Source: Trema orientale
Taxonomy: Eukaryota; Streptophyta; Magnoliopsida; Rosales; Cannabaceae
Reading direction: 5' to 3'
Length of the DNA: 64,000 nucleotides
Assembly (NCBI GenBank): GCA_002914845.1
Contig: JXTC01000183.1
Span: 1-64,000, forward strand
Part shown: positions 34,395-46,141 of the stretch, in pieces
Numbering within the stretch: the stretch's first letter is position 1
Layout: every line of letters begins with the position of its first letter
The notes under the pieces: model-generated
What the model was told of the DNA's origin: nothing
Database searches by the model: none
What the model saw: only the letters and a program-made list of their open reading frames with translations
Position numbers and translations under genes: made by a program

Positions 34395-34555
34395 CTAGAA
34401 TAATGCTAGAGATTACACTAAAAACTTACACCATGTGACATTCATTTCAACCATATCTCTTTAGAAAGTGAGACCACACCATTTTAAGTTATATGACTAA
34501 AAATAATGTCACATCACTAGTGTACATTTTTGGTACAATATTTTGGTGTCCCAAT
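34395..34555. mobile_element. Small fold-back (MITE-like) element
   Basis: ACTAAAAACTTACACCATGTGACATT on the left pairs, in shorter blocks, with AATGTCACATCACTAGTGTACATTTTTGGT on the right. About 160 bp; ends approximate. Confidence 0.5.
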
Positions 34556-34634
34556 CTTTACCTTTTCAGGAGCATAAAATTTGTAAGAATTCTTAATTAC
34601 ACTATATGAATACATAGTTATATATATATATATA

Positions 34635-34872
34635 GGGCACCAATCCAGTAGGTATTTTTTTTTATCTATGCATAGGTATCAACTTGTCCAATGAAAATTT
34701 TTTTTGCACATTTTTTTATATTAACAAGTAAGAGAGAGAAATAGCATTAATGATGCACGTCTTTTCATACACATCATTATAGCCGTTGGATTGCTATTAG
34801 ATGATGATCTAACGGTTAAAAAAAAATACTTATACATAAGTAAAAAAAAAAATACCTACTGGTTTGGCAACC
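34635..34872. mobile_element. TM1 MITE, copy B
   Basis: Ends GGGCACCAATCCAGTAGGTA and TACCTACTGGTTTGGCAACC; TA microsatellite on both sides. Contains the internal AGCCGTTGGAT and ATCTAACGGTT pair, which fold back on each other. Confidence 0.85.
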
Positions 34873-34906
34873 ATATATATGTATATATATATATATAATT
34901 TATGAG

Positions 34907-35585
34907 AGAGTGAGATAAAAATACCTTGATTATTAACTTTTCTACAATAATATCTTAATTTTTGAATTCCTATAATTTAATACCTGACTTTTCAATCCTG
35001 CAAATTAGTAGTCTGACTTTCTTAAATCACGCAAATTAAAATACATAACTTTTGAATTTTACAAATCAATATATTAACAAGTGACATTCATGTAAATTAG
35101 TACCTTAACACTTGATATTTATGCAAAATTATACCCTTAATGCCTAATTAACTAATTTTAATAGTAAAAAAAATGGTAATATCCCACATTAACTTAATGA
35201 AAACTTACTAAACACTAATGAAATTTCTGAAAAATATTTATAATTATTTTTTAACTATTCATATAGAAAAAACCTAAATTGTAGTCTTTCTGTAATTTTA
35301 ACACTATTTTTTGGCTGTAGTTTAGTGTTTTATTTCATAGTTAACAAAAAAATTATTAATATTTTATTAATATTTAAAGGTTTTTGATAAGTTAATGAGG
35401 GATATTTATATTTTTTTTTAACTTGCTGGTACAAATTTATAGAGTTCAAAAGTCATGCTATTAATTTGCCAGAATTCAAGCAGGCCAGTTTATTATTTGC
35501 AAGAACTCAAAAATTAAGATTTTTTTCTCTTTTTTCTTTGTTGCAAAAAGGTTAAAAAAAATCTGGGTATTTTCATATCATTAGC
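34907..35585. mobile_element. Fold-back repeat family FB1, copy 3 (inverted orientation)
   Basis: Matches the 27178-27942 element in reverse: TATACCCTTAATGCCTAATT at about 35128 is the reverse complement of the shared centre motif. Both arms again consist of degenerate units of about 33 bp (TTTTGAATTTTACAAAT type). Ends GAGATAAAAATACC and GGTATTTTCATATCATTA correspond to the family ends. Confidence 0.75.
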
Positions 35586-35622
35586 TCTAACTCTATATAT
35601 CTATCTATATATATATATATAT

Positions 35623-36379
35623 GGTTATCATCAAGTAGCTATTTTTTTTTATACCTATTTATAGGTATTTTTTTAGCCATTGGATCATTTATCTAACGGT
35701 TACCCTGATTTGAGTAGTTGGAAAAAGACAATAATAATAATAAATACATATTATTTAATATTTTTTCTCTCTATATCTTTGGGAAATTTAGGTGGATGAC
35801 CAAAATTTTAAATTTGATTAAGTAGATGTCCACTTTTAAAATTTTATAGCTAAATGTCCATGTATATATATTTTTACACTTGGTAGATACACATATCTAT
35901 CAATTTTAATTACTGTATTGAAATGCACTGGGTATATAATTTTTTATACTTGGTATATAAAATTTTACACTTGGAATATATGCATATGTACCGGACATTT
36001 TGCTATAACATTTGACAAAGAAATATTTACTGAAATTGGGCCCAAAATTTGGTCATATTTGATCTATAAGCCCCTATATATTTTACCTTGAAAAGACGTA
36101 CATGATAAATTTTAATTAAACAAACAATAAAACTATATAAATATAGTAAGTATTTTTTTTAACATATCCACATATATTATTTTGCTTAATAAAAATTCAT
36201 CACGCACATTTTTTCATGGTAAAATGTGGAGAGATAAAGTCATTAAATAATGAGTATTTATTTTTATTTTTTTATTTTTTAACTATTTAAATTATGGTAA
36301 TCGTTAGATCAATGATCTAACAGCTAAAAAAAAATACATATAGATAGATTAAAAAAAAAAACCTGCTGGATTGGCAACT
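35623..36379. mobile_element. Composite of two TM1-family MITEs (D, E) with an insertion
   Basis: The left end, GGTTATCATCAAGTAGCTAT, is a TM1-type end; the right end is CCTGCTGGATTGGCAAC. The subfamily block resumes at about 36090 (AAAGACGTACATGATAAATT) after about 300 bp of unrelated sequence (about 35780-36086) with repeated ACTTGGTATATAAAATTTTA motifs. A second truncated copy starts near 36145. I infer nested insertion plus loss of the ends between the two copies. Confidence 0.55.
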
Positions 36380-36403
36380 TATATGTATATATACACACAT
36401 ATA

Positions 36404-36631
36404 GGTTGCCAATCTAGTAGGTTTTTTTCTTTTTTAATCTATGTGTAGGTATTTTTTTTTTAGCCGTTGGATCATTAATAGTGATTCAACGGCTATAATG
36501 ATGTGGATAAAAAGACGTGCATTATTAATGTTATTTCTCTCTCTTACTTTTTAATATAAAAAAATTTTTTATTGGCCAAATTAATACTTATGCATAGATT
36601 AAAAAAAAAAAAACCTACTAGATTGGTGCCC
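36404..36631. mobile_element. TM1 MITE, copy C (inverted orientation)
   Basis: Ends GGTTGCCAATCTAGTAGGTT and AACCTACTAGATTGGTGCC are near-perfect inverted repeats, flanked on each side by TATATA tracts. Contains AGCCGTTGGATCATTAA and GATTCAACGGCTATAATGA, which pair internally. Confidence 0.85.
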
Positions 36632-37136
36632 ATATATACATATATATATATATATATAACTACTGGAGTGGCCAACGGAGGCTGATGAGATTTACAAGAA
36701 AATTGTAGACCTTTCTAATAAGGAGTCATACCAAATCGACCACTAATTATGAGAAGATTTCCTCCAACCGCAGCGGCGATCTCACCTAACTAGCTAGCTA
36801 GGTTTGCTATGTTTTGAATTCTTTACTCATAATATATTGGTAATATTCTGCTAAGTACGTAAACAATTGACTAAAATACGTTACATGAACACAACTGTAC
36901 TTTTTTTTTTGTTTCATTAATATATACTATTCTGCTAACTTTATTTCCACGTAAATGAACACAAACTAAGGAATTTCTTGTTTTTTCGATGATAAGAAGT
37001 CTCTGTCGAGTCATTGATTTCTTATTTAGTGTATGTTTGTCAAAGATTAAGCTAAGAATTATTAATGACGCCTAGCTAATTGTTTCATGATCCTAACATC
37101 CATTTAGTTTTCAAAGGTAATGTATCATTTATAAAA
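36632..37136. other. Spacer with a possible tiny exon-like fragment
   Basis: 36665-36750 reads in one frame as WPTEADEIYKKIVDLSNKES, ending at a stop. Its composition is unlike the surrounding DNA and it could be a fragment of a coding sequence, but I do not recognise it. Confidence 0.3.
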
Positions 37137-37338
37137 AGATAATACTAGGTGTACCAAAATTTGTACCAAATTTTTCGTACCAACACATGTGGCATTTGAG
37201 TTGGCACTATTTAATTGGTGTATTAAAACTTACCACAAATATATTAATCATATTCACCAATTGAATATTGCCAATTCACATTCCACATGTGTTGGTATTA
37301 AAAATTTGGTAAAAATTTTGGTATACATATCATTATTC
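37137..37338. mobile_element. MITE with long inverted arms and a 9-bp target-site duplication
   Basis: About 202 bp, an almost complete fold-back. GTACCAAATTTTTCGTACCA and CAACACATGTGGCATT on the left pair with AATTCACATTCCACATGTGT and TTGGTATTAAAAATTTGGTA on the right. TTTATAAAA flanks it on both sides (37128-37136 and 37339-37347). A 9-bp duplication is typical of Mutator-class insertion. Confidence 0.8.
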
Positions 37339-37340
37339 TT

Positions 37341-37450
37341 TATAAAATAGAATTATAACTCAATTACATGATTAGTCTTTCAAAAAAACACAGTTTTATA
37401 AAATAGAATTATAACTCAATTACATGATTAGTCTTTCAAAAAAACACAGT
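37341..37450. repeat. 56-bp tandem duplication, near-identical
   Basis: Copies 37341-37396 and 37397-37450 run from TATAAAATAGAATTATAACT to AAAAAAACACAG without visible differences. Starts at the right target-site duplication of the adjacent MITE. Confidence 0.9.
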
Positions 37451-38387
37451 TGATTCAAGCAAATTTTAAATATCTGATATTATTATGTAGTCCAAAATAT
37501 GCAATTACGTTGGTATATATTTTTATAACCATATATACACAAACTTTGGATTAACTAAGGAAAAAGGAGGGGGAAACTTGATGATGTTATCATATACTTT
37601 CTCCTTGAAATTACGGTGAGTACCCTTTAGAACCATATTTGGTGGCTTTGACTAAAAGTAATATATACCTCTATTTTTCTGCTTCTTAAATGAAAGGGAT
37701 ATCATTAAATATATGTTACATTTTTTTTAAAAAAAATTTGAAGGAATATCTGTTACATAATCGATAGAGGCACTTTTTATGGCCTGCTAAGTGCTAATCA
37801 TGAATCGGCTAGTTATATATGTTTATGCGTATATACATTGCCTATATATATACATATATTTAAGCCGCACGCTTTTTGTTGCAGTTGTACGTAGCATATA
37901 TATATGGACAAAATATTAACTAAGTACTAGCTAATTTCCCTATAGAACTACACGTTTCAATACATTAGAAAATTTGATCACTATATAAATAATAAACTGG
38001 TGGCTCTATAACTTCTCAATTATCAACTCATCATTTTAATCTTTAAAGTTTCTTGTTGTCATTATATTAAAAAAGCTGGCGGATAGAAATATTTTAAATA
38101 TTATAGGAGCTAGCTATAGCTCGCTCAAGTTATTGGAGGCCTAGACTCTATACAAGATCATGGCACGTCGTACATATGATCAATATTATAGAAACTATTT
38201 TTTTTAATGTATTATAAATCATATACCGGAGCCTCAATATCATAAAATATATGTAACTGCTACTTTTCTTTTTGTTTGTTTTTTCTAAACAAAACTTTGA
38301 ATAGATACCATACTTCCGGCATAAATTAAGAACGGTTCGAAGTGGTTAGCGAGTATGATTAAAAGACTGTCTCAAATGAACATTATA

Positions 38388-38562
38388 TGAGAAATACTAA
38401 TGCATTCTCTTTTCTCACTTACTTTTACATTCTCTAGTCTCACTGTTGATACGTGGATTCTACTATTCAGTTTAATATTTTAATAATGTAAAAAATAATA
38501 GTGGAATCCACGAGTCAAGCAGTAAGATTATGAGAGTGTAAAAGAAAATGGTGCTATTATTC
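38388..38562. mobile_element. Small fold-back MITE
   Basis: ATGCATTCTCTTTTCTCAC and CGTGGATTCTACTATT on the left pair with AATAGTGGAATCCACG and GAGAGTGTAAAAGAAAATGG on the right. About 175 bp. Weakly similar sequence near 43165 and 50320 may be decayed copies. Confidence 0.6.
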
Positions 38563-40680
38563 TTCAACATTATATATATTCATTATACCTTTCATTTAAA
38601 GAGTATTAGAGTAATGAAGTAGCTTTATACCTTCAAATTATAAGTTACAAACATTAATACTAACGTATACAGTTGTTTTATGAACATGGTAGAATCGAAA
38701 AAGAAAATGAAACACTTCTGGCTAAAAATTATGATAAAATTGATCTGTTGAGAATAGAGCACTGAGCTATTAGACATTAATAATTATAAAGAGATAATTA
38801 TTAAAGAATATATATACAAATCAAAAGGAGCTTTATCTCAAGGGAAAAAACCAAAAAAAAAAGAAGAAGTTTGATTTAACGTCAAAGCATGTCATATACA
38901 TAAAAGAGTGTATCTACAGTCCACACTTTAGAATAAAAGATGATCAAAAACAAAATAGAAGATGAGAAAAAAGAAAATGAAACCAAAAACACAAGAAATA
39001 ATGAAACGGATAGCTAGAGACCTTATTAGCAAGAGTTATTTTTTTGAAGGAAACATAACTAGTGAAATTGAAAAAGAAAAAAATCTCATCATTTAAAAAA
39101 GAAATTGAAATAAAAAAATTCAATCCATAGTTTGTTCTCTCTCATTCTTTTTCAATACTTTTTTTTATTGTAATTCTTTTCATTGCAAATTAGTTTTTTC
39201 TATTACAATTCTTTTCATTACAAATTAGTAAAATTACCATTAGTATAGTTGAATTAGCTCTTGATTGTATTTTACTTCTTGAGGAATGAATAGATTATAT
39301 ATCTCACTTTCCATTCATAGACCAACATTATAGATGGTTTCAATTATAATAAATTAAGATAAATTTGTTAGTTGTGTTATATTCTTAACCCAAATCACTT
39401 TAAACTAGTAACTAATCAAATTTTTACCATTAATAAATTTTATTAAATTTTTAACTGATGTGTCATTCTATTTATTCGTTAAATCAGATTTGAATTTAGA
39501 TACTAAACTTGGACATAAAATTTAAATTTTATTTTTAATTACTAAACCATGAATAGCATTTCTTGTTGAATAAAATTTCTTAAGTTCATGGTGTAATGTG
39601 TTGGCATCTACTAGAATGCTCCCTAAAATTAAATTTTAGATATAATCATTTCATCACATTAAGACTTGGATATAGATGTTTGATGACGTTTAAACTCGGT
39701 GAACAGTCTAGTTAACTAGCTAAGTTTTTACACACGAAAGTGAAACGGTCAATTTTTATCTAAATATGTATCTGTTACCTGTGGTCCATACTCCATAGTT
39801 GCTTCGATATAATTATATTATTTATTGATTTATTTATTTTTTCGAGCGAACATTATTCTTTTCTTTACATAAATTTTTAATATACATATATTAAAGTAGT
39901 AAGTGAGCTAATCTCCACCAATAAAGATGCGTCTAATTAGTTTTATGCAAAATATTGTTAAATAGAAAAAAAAAAAAAAAACCGACTTTATAGAAGCAAA
40001 TCAATAATTCAGATTCAAATTAATTAAGAAAAGAAAATTAAGAGCCAACTGCCAAGCCACAAGATGAACCCATAGAGCACCTTAGCCGAGCCGTTACAAG
40101 AGAGCAAAAAAAGACAAATAAAAGAAATAGAAAATGACACTACACCGCTAATAAAAGAATATGAAAAATGAAAAAAAAAGAAATAAAAACAAAGATTAAA
40201 TTTGTATTTCCTTTTCTTTTTTATTATCTCTAAGTTCCCTGAAAAAAAAAATTATATATATCAAAGCTAGAGTTTTTTTTTAAAAAAAACTTTATCAATG
40301 GGGAAATTAGTATTGATTCTGGTTAAAATTAAACTCTTTTAATATATTGGAAGGAAAATACATATATGTATGTATATATATATGAAAATTAACTAAAAAG
40401 GAAAAAAAAAAATGAATTATTATTCTTTTTTAAATCTTTCAACATAACGAAACCACCAATCATTTTTCTCAAAAATATAGAAGAATTTTTTTATTAAAAA
40501 AAAAAAAAGAAAAACGAAGCCACCAAGCACGAGTCAACAAGTTGAAACTCTCCCTCCAAAAAGTAAAATTTTCTGATATTATATTATATTAGATATTTCA
40601 TTTAAGAAATGTTAAAAAAAAAAATACCTTCTAAATCTAAATCTAAATCTAAATCCTATTAACTTCGAAATAGAAACTCT
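38563..40680. other. AT-rich spacer upstream of the intronless gene at 40832
   Basis: No gene supported. Contains poly(A) tracts and four TAAATC hexamers in tandem at about 40628-40655. Confidence 0.5.
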
Positions 40681-40684
40681 CCCA

Positions 40685-40695
40685 TTTATATAAAA
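40685..40695 (+). promoter_or_regulatory. TATA box of the gene at 40832
   Basis: ATTTATATAAA, followed by a pyrimidine-rich CT-repeat leader (40740-40790). Spacing of about 140 bases to the ATG fits a leader of roughly 110 bases. Confidence 0.6.
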
Positions 40696-40831
40696 CCTCT
40701 CCTTACTTCTTCTTCTTCCCTCTCAAGTTTTCAGCTATTCTCTCTCTCTCTAAAACGTTCTTTCTACTCTCTCTCTCTCTAAAATTCGAATTCTCCTTCT
40801 CAGAAAGAGAGACTTCATCGCAATTCAAGAG

Positions 40832-41743
40832 ATGCCTCAAGTCGATTTAGAAACCCTAGTCTCGGCCTGCGCCGGCGGAGGTGGCTCCATGGATCGGAAG
40901 ATCGCCTGCGAAACCCTCGCCGACGCCGAGAAACCACCGGGATACGGAAACGCCGACGAAGAGCCGGAGGTCCCACCGGATTTTCCGCCGGAATCGTTCT
41001 GGCTCTCGAAGGACGCCGAGTTCGACTGGTTCGATCGGAACGCCTTCTACGAGCGGAAGGAATCGCAGAAAGGAAACTCGAATTCGACGAACCTCAATCC
41101 GAATTTGAATCCGGGAGGAGGATCGAACTCGAACTCGAACTCGCAGCGATTCTCCATGAACTTGAAGTCGAAGGCCGCCATTATTGGCCTTCCGAAGCCT
41201 CAGAAGACTAACTTCGTCGACGCGAAGCATCGCAAGAATTGCAGACTCGGGAACACGAGGCTCTTCCCCAAACGATCCGGATCGAGCGGCAAATCGGACG
41301 GTCCGATGATCGAACCGTCGTCGCCGAAGGTCTCCTGTATGGGACGGGTCAGATCGAAGCGCGACCGGAAGCGTCGGTGGAGGAAGAGCCGCCAAAGATC
41401 GCAGCGATCGTCGACCGAACCGGTTTCGGTTACCGTGGAGAAGGTTACACCGGCCGAGAGACGGAAAACCGGGTTCTTTGCTAGTTTTCGGGCGATTTTC
41501 CGAACCGGATGCCGAGAAAAGAGCGGCGGTACGAGCGTGAGCGGAAGAGTCGCTCTCAGGACCGAATCGCCGCCGCGAGATAGCGTCTCGGCGAGGAGCC
41601 GCGATTTCTCGGGCGTTGATATCGACGCGCCTTCGAGGCGCAGCGTGGAGATTGAACCGCCCGGTTTGGGAGGTCTGCATCGGTTCGCGTCGGGGCGGAG
41701 ATCCGGGTCTTGGGTCGGTGAGGCTGGCGTTGACGTGGCGTGA
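40832..41743 (+). CDS. Plant-specific uncharacterised protein, intronless, 303 residues
   Basis: Starts MPQVDLETLVSACAGGG at ATG 40832 in a clear leader context (TATA box 40685, CT-rich leader) and ends at 41743. GC content is far higher than the surroundings, with the codon use of an expressed gene. Conserved-looking segments are KIACETLAD, PPDFPPESFWLSKDAEFDWF and PKVSCMGRVRSKRDRKRRW, the last a basic, possibly nuclear-localising stretch at about residues 170-190. GFFASFRAIFRTGC follows. There is no signal peptide or membrane segment and no catalytic motif. I believe it belongs to a widespread land-plant family of unknown function but cannot name it. The C-terminal third is low-complexity and Ser/Arg-rich. 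Long open frames on the opposite strand are composition effects. Confidence 0.88.
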   Translation: MPQVDLETLVSACAGGGGSMDRKIACETLADAEKPPGYGNADEEPEVPPDFPPESFWLSKDAEFDWFDRNAFYERKESQKGNSNSTNLNPNLNPGGGSNSNSNSQRFSMNLKSKAAIIGLPKPQKTNFVDAKHRKNCRLGNTRLFPKRSGSSGKSDGPMIEPSSPKVSCMGRVRSKRDRKRRWRKSRQRSQRSSTEPVSVTVEKVTPAERRKTGFFASFRAIFRTGCREKSGGTSVSGRVALRTESPPRDSVSARSRDFSGVDIDAPSRRSVEIEPPGLGGLHRFASGRRSGSWVGEAGVDVA

Positions 41744-44063
41744 CAGGATTCGCTGGAAAAACGTTTTACGTACGGGGTTGGAGCGTGCTGGTGGGACCCG
41801 GTGGTGCAAAGTTGGTTGGGAGATGGTCGTGATTGGCAGCTTGTGTGGGGCCCGTTTAAATTGTCGTTGGATGACGTGGCAATTTGAATAACGGTTTACC
41901 CACGCTTTGGTTAATGGTAAAAAAAAAAAAAAAATGAAATTGAGATAGATTTCAACGTTTACGTTTTTCTTTTTCTTTTTATTTTTGAAATTACAAGGAT
42001 TGTAAATAGGATAAATGTTATTGGGAGTGCACAGTTGTAAATTTTTCCTTTTTTTTGTATTTTCAGATTTTGATTTGGAAGAAAAGAATATATTTTGCAT
42101 AAAAAGATTTAGCTTAACCGAAAAATATGGGATTTTGAGTATCTTAGTTGGACAATATCGTAATGATTTATCGCCTAAAAATAAGGGATTTTCAGCATAC
42201 AAAATACACTCAATTTTAGCTTTACAAATCGCAAAATCAATAATTATCACTGAAAATATGAATTTTATTTTCAAAATAATTTTTTTTGGTTTTGATTTCA
42301 ATAAAACATGGCGCTCTAAAATATATGGTAATGGAAACATTTCCGATATAAGATTTTATCTTTAATTAGTATAGAATGAGTTAATATATGTTCTTGCTAA
42401 GCTTATCTTTATTTTGACGGGAATTGGGTTATTAACTTTTAATGTCAAAACTGATTATCATTAATTGTTTGAGCTTATCTCATTTTGACGAGAATTTGGG
42501 TAAGTTCTCATTTTTCATACATATCAATTATGTCATTCCATTGTTTCCCCGCCATCTTTTTCCATTCAATTTATTTTTCCGTCATTCCATTCCATTGTTT
42601 AGTGCATTTAATTTTCCATTCCATCGTTAAGGTAGGGGTCAAAGATGATAAAAAGAAGGAAAAAAAAAAGTAAAATATTTATTCTTTGCCCCGCCATTTT
42701 TTTCTAATACGTACATTTATGTTTTTTCCTTTAGAACTTTTTTTTTTTTTAATGCTGCCTTAATTGTAAGGTCTTTTTTTCCCCCCCTTTTTTGAGGGTT
42801 CCGGACTTAAGTAGTATATTGAAAAAGAAAAATTTATATAGAAGTTACCTTTGTTATCTAGAACTTTGTCCAAAAGTACTACAATAAGGCAACATAAAAA
42901 TTTGTTGATAGGTATTTGATTAAATTGGAACGTCTAGTTCCCATTTCCTATAAATCCTCACACTAAACTAAAATACCTTAGAGAGAGATTAGGATAAGCA
43001 GGATAAAAAGGTTTTCTATGAGACGGGAGATGAAAAATTATTAAGCTAACCAAAATGTCAAATGACTATAAGAATGGACTCTATGCTTAGATGGCGTGCC
43101 AATTGGTTAGATATGAGCCGTCGATGTATTTAATATATATATATATATTTTTTAAAAATTATTAAGGAATACTAGTTGTATTTTTTTTTACACTTTGCAC
43201 TTTTTATCTCACCATTTGATATAAATTTTACTATAATTTGTTAAATTATTAAAATATTAAGCTAGATAGTAAAAAAGTCACGTGTAAACCAATGAAGCTG
43301 AAAAAAGTAAAAGAGGATAAGAAAAAAAAAACTGAATTTAGTACTCCTCAAATTTGTTTATTCATGCCTTCATTTTCAAATTTTTCATCAAGAAATTGGC
43401 TCGGGGGTTCGGTAAAATTGGGATGGGGGCCCTTGCTGGGGCGTGGTGCCTTTGACAAACCCTGACTAGCTAGGTAAATGCCATTATGAATGGTTTGCCC
43501 CAATACTAAATTGTCATTTTGTTGATATATTTTTCAACGAAAATGACGGCCCCGCCAATCCCTAATCAATACTATTTCTCTTTTTTCTCCATTAGTCAAA
43601 AAATGAAGCAAAGATATCTGTTAGGACAAAATTTGTTTGATAAATTAGTACCAAAACTCATCAAAATCCCATGTAAAGATTTTTCCATTCAACCATATCT
43701 TCTTACTAGGTCAGTCATTCATTCTTTACCATCCTTATAAGTTATAACCATTGTAATACCATTTTCATCTCATTGTTACTTTCCACATCGTCGTAGTAAA
43801 TTTATCTATACTATATATTTTTCCCCGAGGTTGTCCAATTAGTCAAATTTGGCATTTTCGATCTCATCAAACATGATCTAAATTAGATGAAATTACGACC
43901 ACTATATACGCCATATACCCATCCAAGAAGAAAAAGGAGCTTTTAAGAAGAATTTAATTTTGTACTCTAAAAGATGCCTTAACTACTTTTGTAAACATAA
44001 TAGACTACTCCAACACACTGAAAGAAAATTATGGTATTATTGTTACTAATCTCCATTAATCCG

Positions 44064-44095
<32 letters not shown>

Positions 44096-44182
44096 CAGTG
44101 CTTCTCTATCATCATTCACTTATAAACACATTGATGTCTTCACCTGAACTACCATTGAAAACGATGGCAAGGAATATATCAT
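41744..44182. other. Spacer between the uncharacterised gene and carbonic anhydrase
   Basis: 3' UTR of the upstream gene, then AT-rich DNA. TTATCTTTATTTTGACGGGAATTGGGT at about 42403 is partly repeated at about 42476. TA microsatellite at about 44069-44093. Frames at 42015, 42442 and 43519 have no family resemblance. Confidence 0.5.
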
Positions 44183-46105
44183 TTACTTTCTACGAAGCTC
44201 ATCATATAGCTCAATCTTGCGCCCATTGAGGACCTGGCAAGGCCTTGAATTGTTCTTATAAGGTGAATGCAACGGTGCTTTTATAGCATCTACTTGCTCC
44301 TTGGAGATACACCTAACCTGTGCATTTATTTTCAAACATGTTTAGTGATAATAAACATAATATATTACGTCTTATGACTATATATATATATATATACATA
44401 TTAGGTTTTCCGTAAATAAAGTTAAAATGACCACTATAAATTGTGATTGGATAATCGTGAGTGATGTGACAGTCTGAAATTAATAGATTGGAAAAAAAAA
44501 AAAAAAAAAAAACCTTTCCGAGAATGTTCCAAATGACTTGCTCGGAGCATGGAGGAGTGGTGAGAGAACCAACATATCTGTAGTATTTCCTGGTCTGTCT
44601 TTTAAGTTGCTTTAGATCTAAGGTTCCAAGAGGGACATGAGCCTCCTCATTGCCTGCACAAACCTCCTTAGCCAGCTCGTCCACTTTGTCCTTAATCTAC
44701 AGTCACGTATTTAAAAATGTATGATACATCGATATTATATATATATATATATTATATATGTGTATATCATAATTGAGATTAGTTTTTATAGATATGAATC
44801 AAAAGTTATTCTCATTTTTGTTTTTTGGGGTACAAATTGACCTTAGAGAGAAGTGGATCTTGACGATCACTATAGTTGAAGAGAACTGCTACAACTGAGA
44901 GACTGTCATCTTCTGCTTTGTGCACTAAATGTAGCTCTGCTGGAAATCTGTAATCAAGTAATAAAAATATGAAATGGCTATTAATTAAGCTCTGCCTTAA
45001 TTGAAATTATCAAACTAGTAAATGGCAAGTCTTTAGAGTCAGTCAAGGACTGATTTGGCTACAGAGTGAAAAATGTATTTTTTGTTTGTTTGGGCTGGGC
45101 ATGACTCTTACTAGGCTGACCATTTGTGCCTGATTATAGGCCCAAATTCAGGGAATGTTAGCCAAAATGGCCATTTTTCCTTTTTAGTTCATTGAATACA
45201 TGCCATGTTTTTTGTTTTCAAAATGATTGAATTTATATGTATGCCACATATACTCAGTATAAAAAATTATAGATATTAGTAAGTATGAGGAAATTAGATT
45301 TTATGGTAAAAGTTTAAAAACAATTGAAAAATCCTAGATTTAATTAAAAAAATACCACTTTTAAAAGTATTTAGAACAATACCACTTTTTATTAGTTGGT
45401 GAGATACTTGAGGTAATTTGTCAAAGTACCTGAGGTAACTTGATTAGTTACTTCAAGTAATTAGATTAGCTATAAACTAACCCAACTGGTTACCTCGAGT
45501 ATCATTTAAAAATACCAATTTTGAAGAAAAAGTGATTAGTTTTCTTAATATTTATTGAAAGTGGTATATTTCTAAAACTTTTCCAAAGTGATATGTTTCT
45601 AATTAATTCGAGATTTTTCTGAAAAATCAGCGCATCCAGGATTTTTCAATTTTTAACCCTACGGGCCTAAATTTCTGTAAGAAGTCCGTTTATTATTTAA
45701 ACTTATTTAATGATGTACTCGATATAAAAATTGATCTAATGGTATACTTAACGTTAAAAAAAATGATATAATGGACTATATTTTGGTATGAATACAAAAT
45801 CGGCTAGACCAATAATTTACTAGGATGAAGTATACTGTATAAGAAAGGGAAATTTGTCATGATTACTCCCAATATTATCCACCCATTAGCCATGACTTAA
45901 CAACTCTATACCAGCCAAGATCCAATAGAGAGAGAATGATAAAGAGAGGAGCCTTTTACTACGTGACAGCCATTCAGTATTTTCATGTGACATTTTTGTA
46001 ATTTTCCACCAAAATTTGCTGCCATACATATCATTTTAAGGTCACTCCTTGGTTTTTGCAGACTCACATGAGTACACAAGTCTGTGGACTGTGGTGTGGT
46101 GATCT

Positions 46106-46141
<36 letters not shown>

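Noticed and set aside
40856-42340. 494-codon open frame antisense to the gene at 40832
   Set aside because: Its long part mirrors the GC-rich sense gene (Arg-rich shadow) and the rest is AT-rich low-complexity sequence; the sense frame has promoter, conserved-looking motifs and normal composition.
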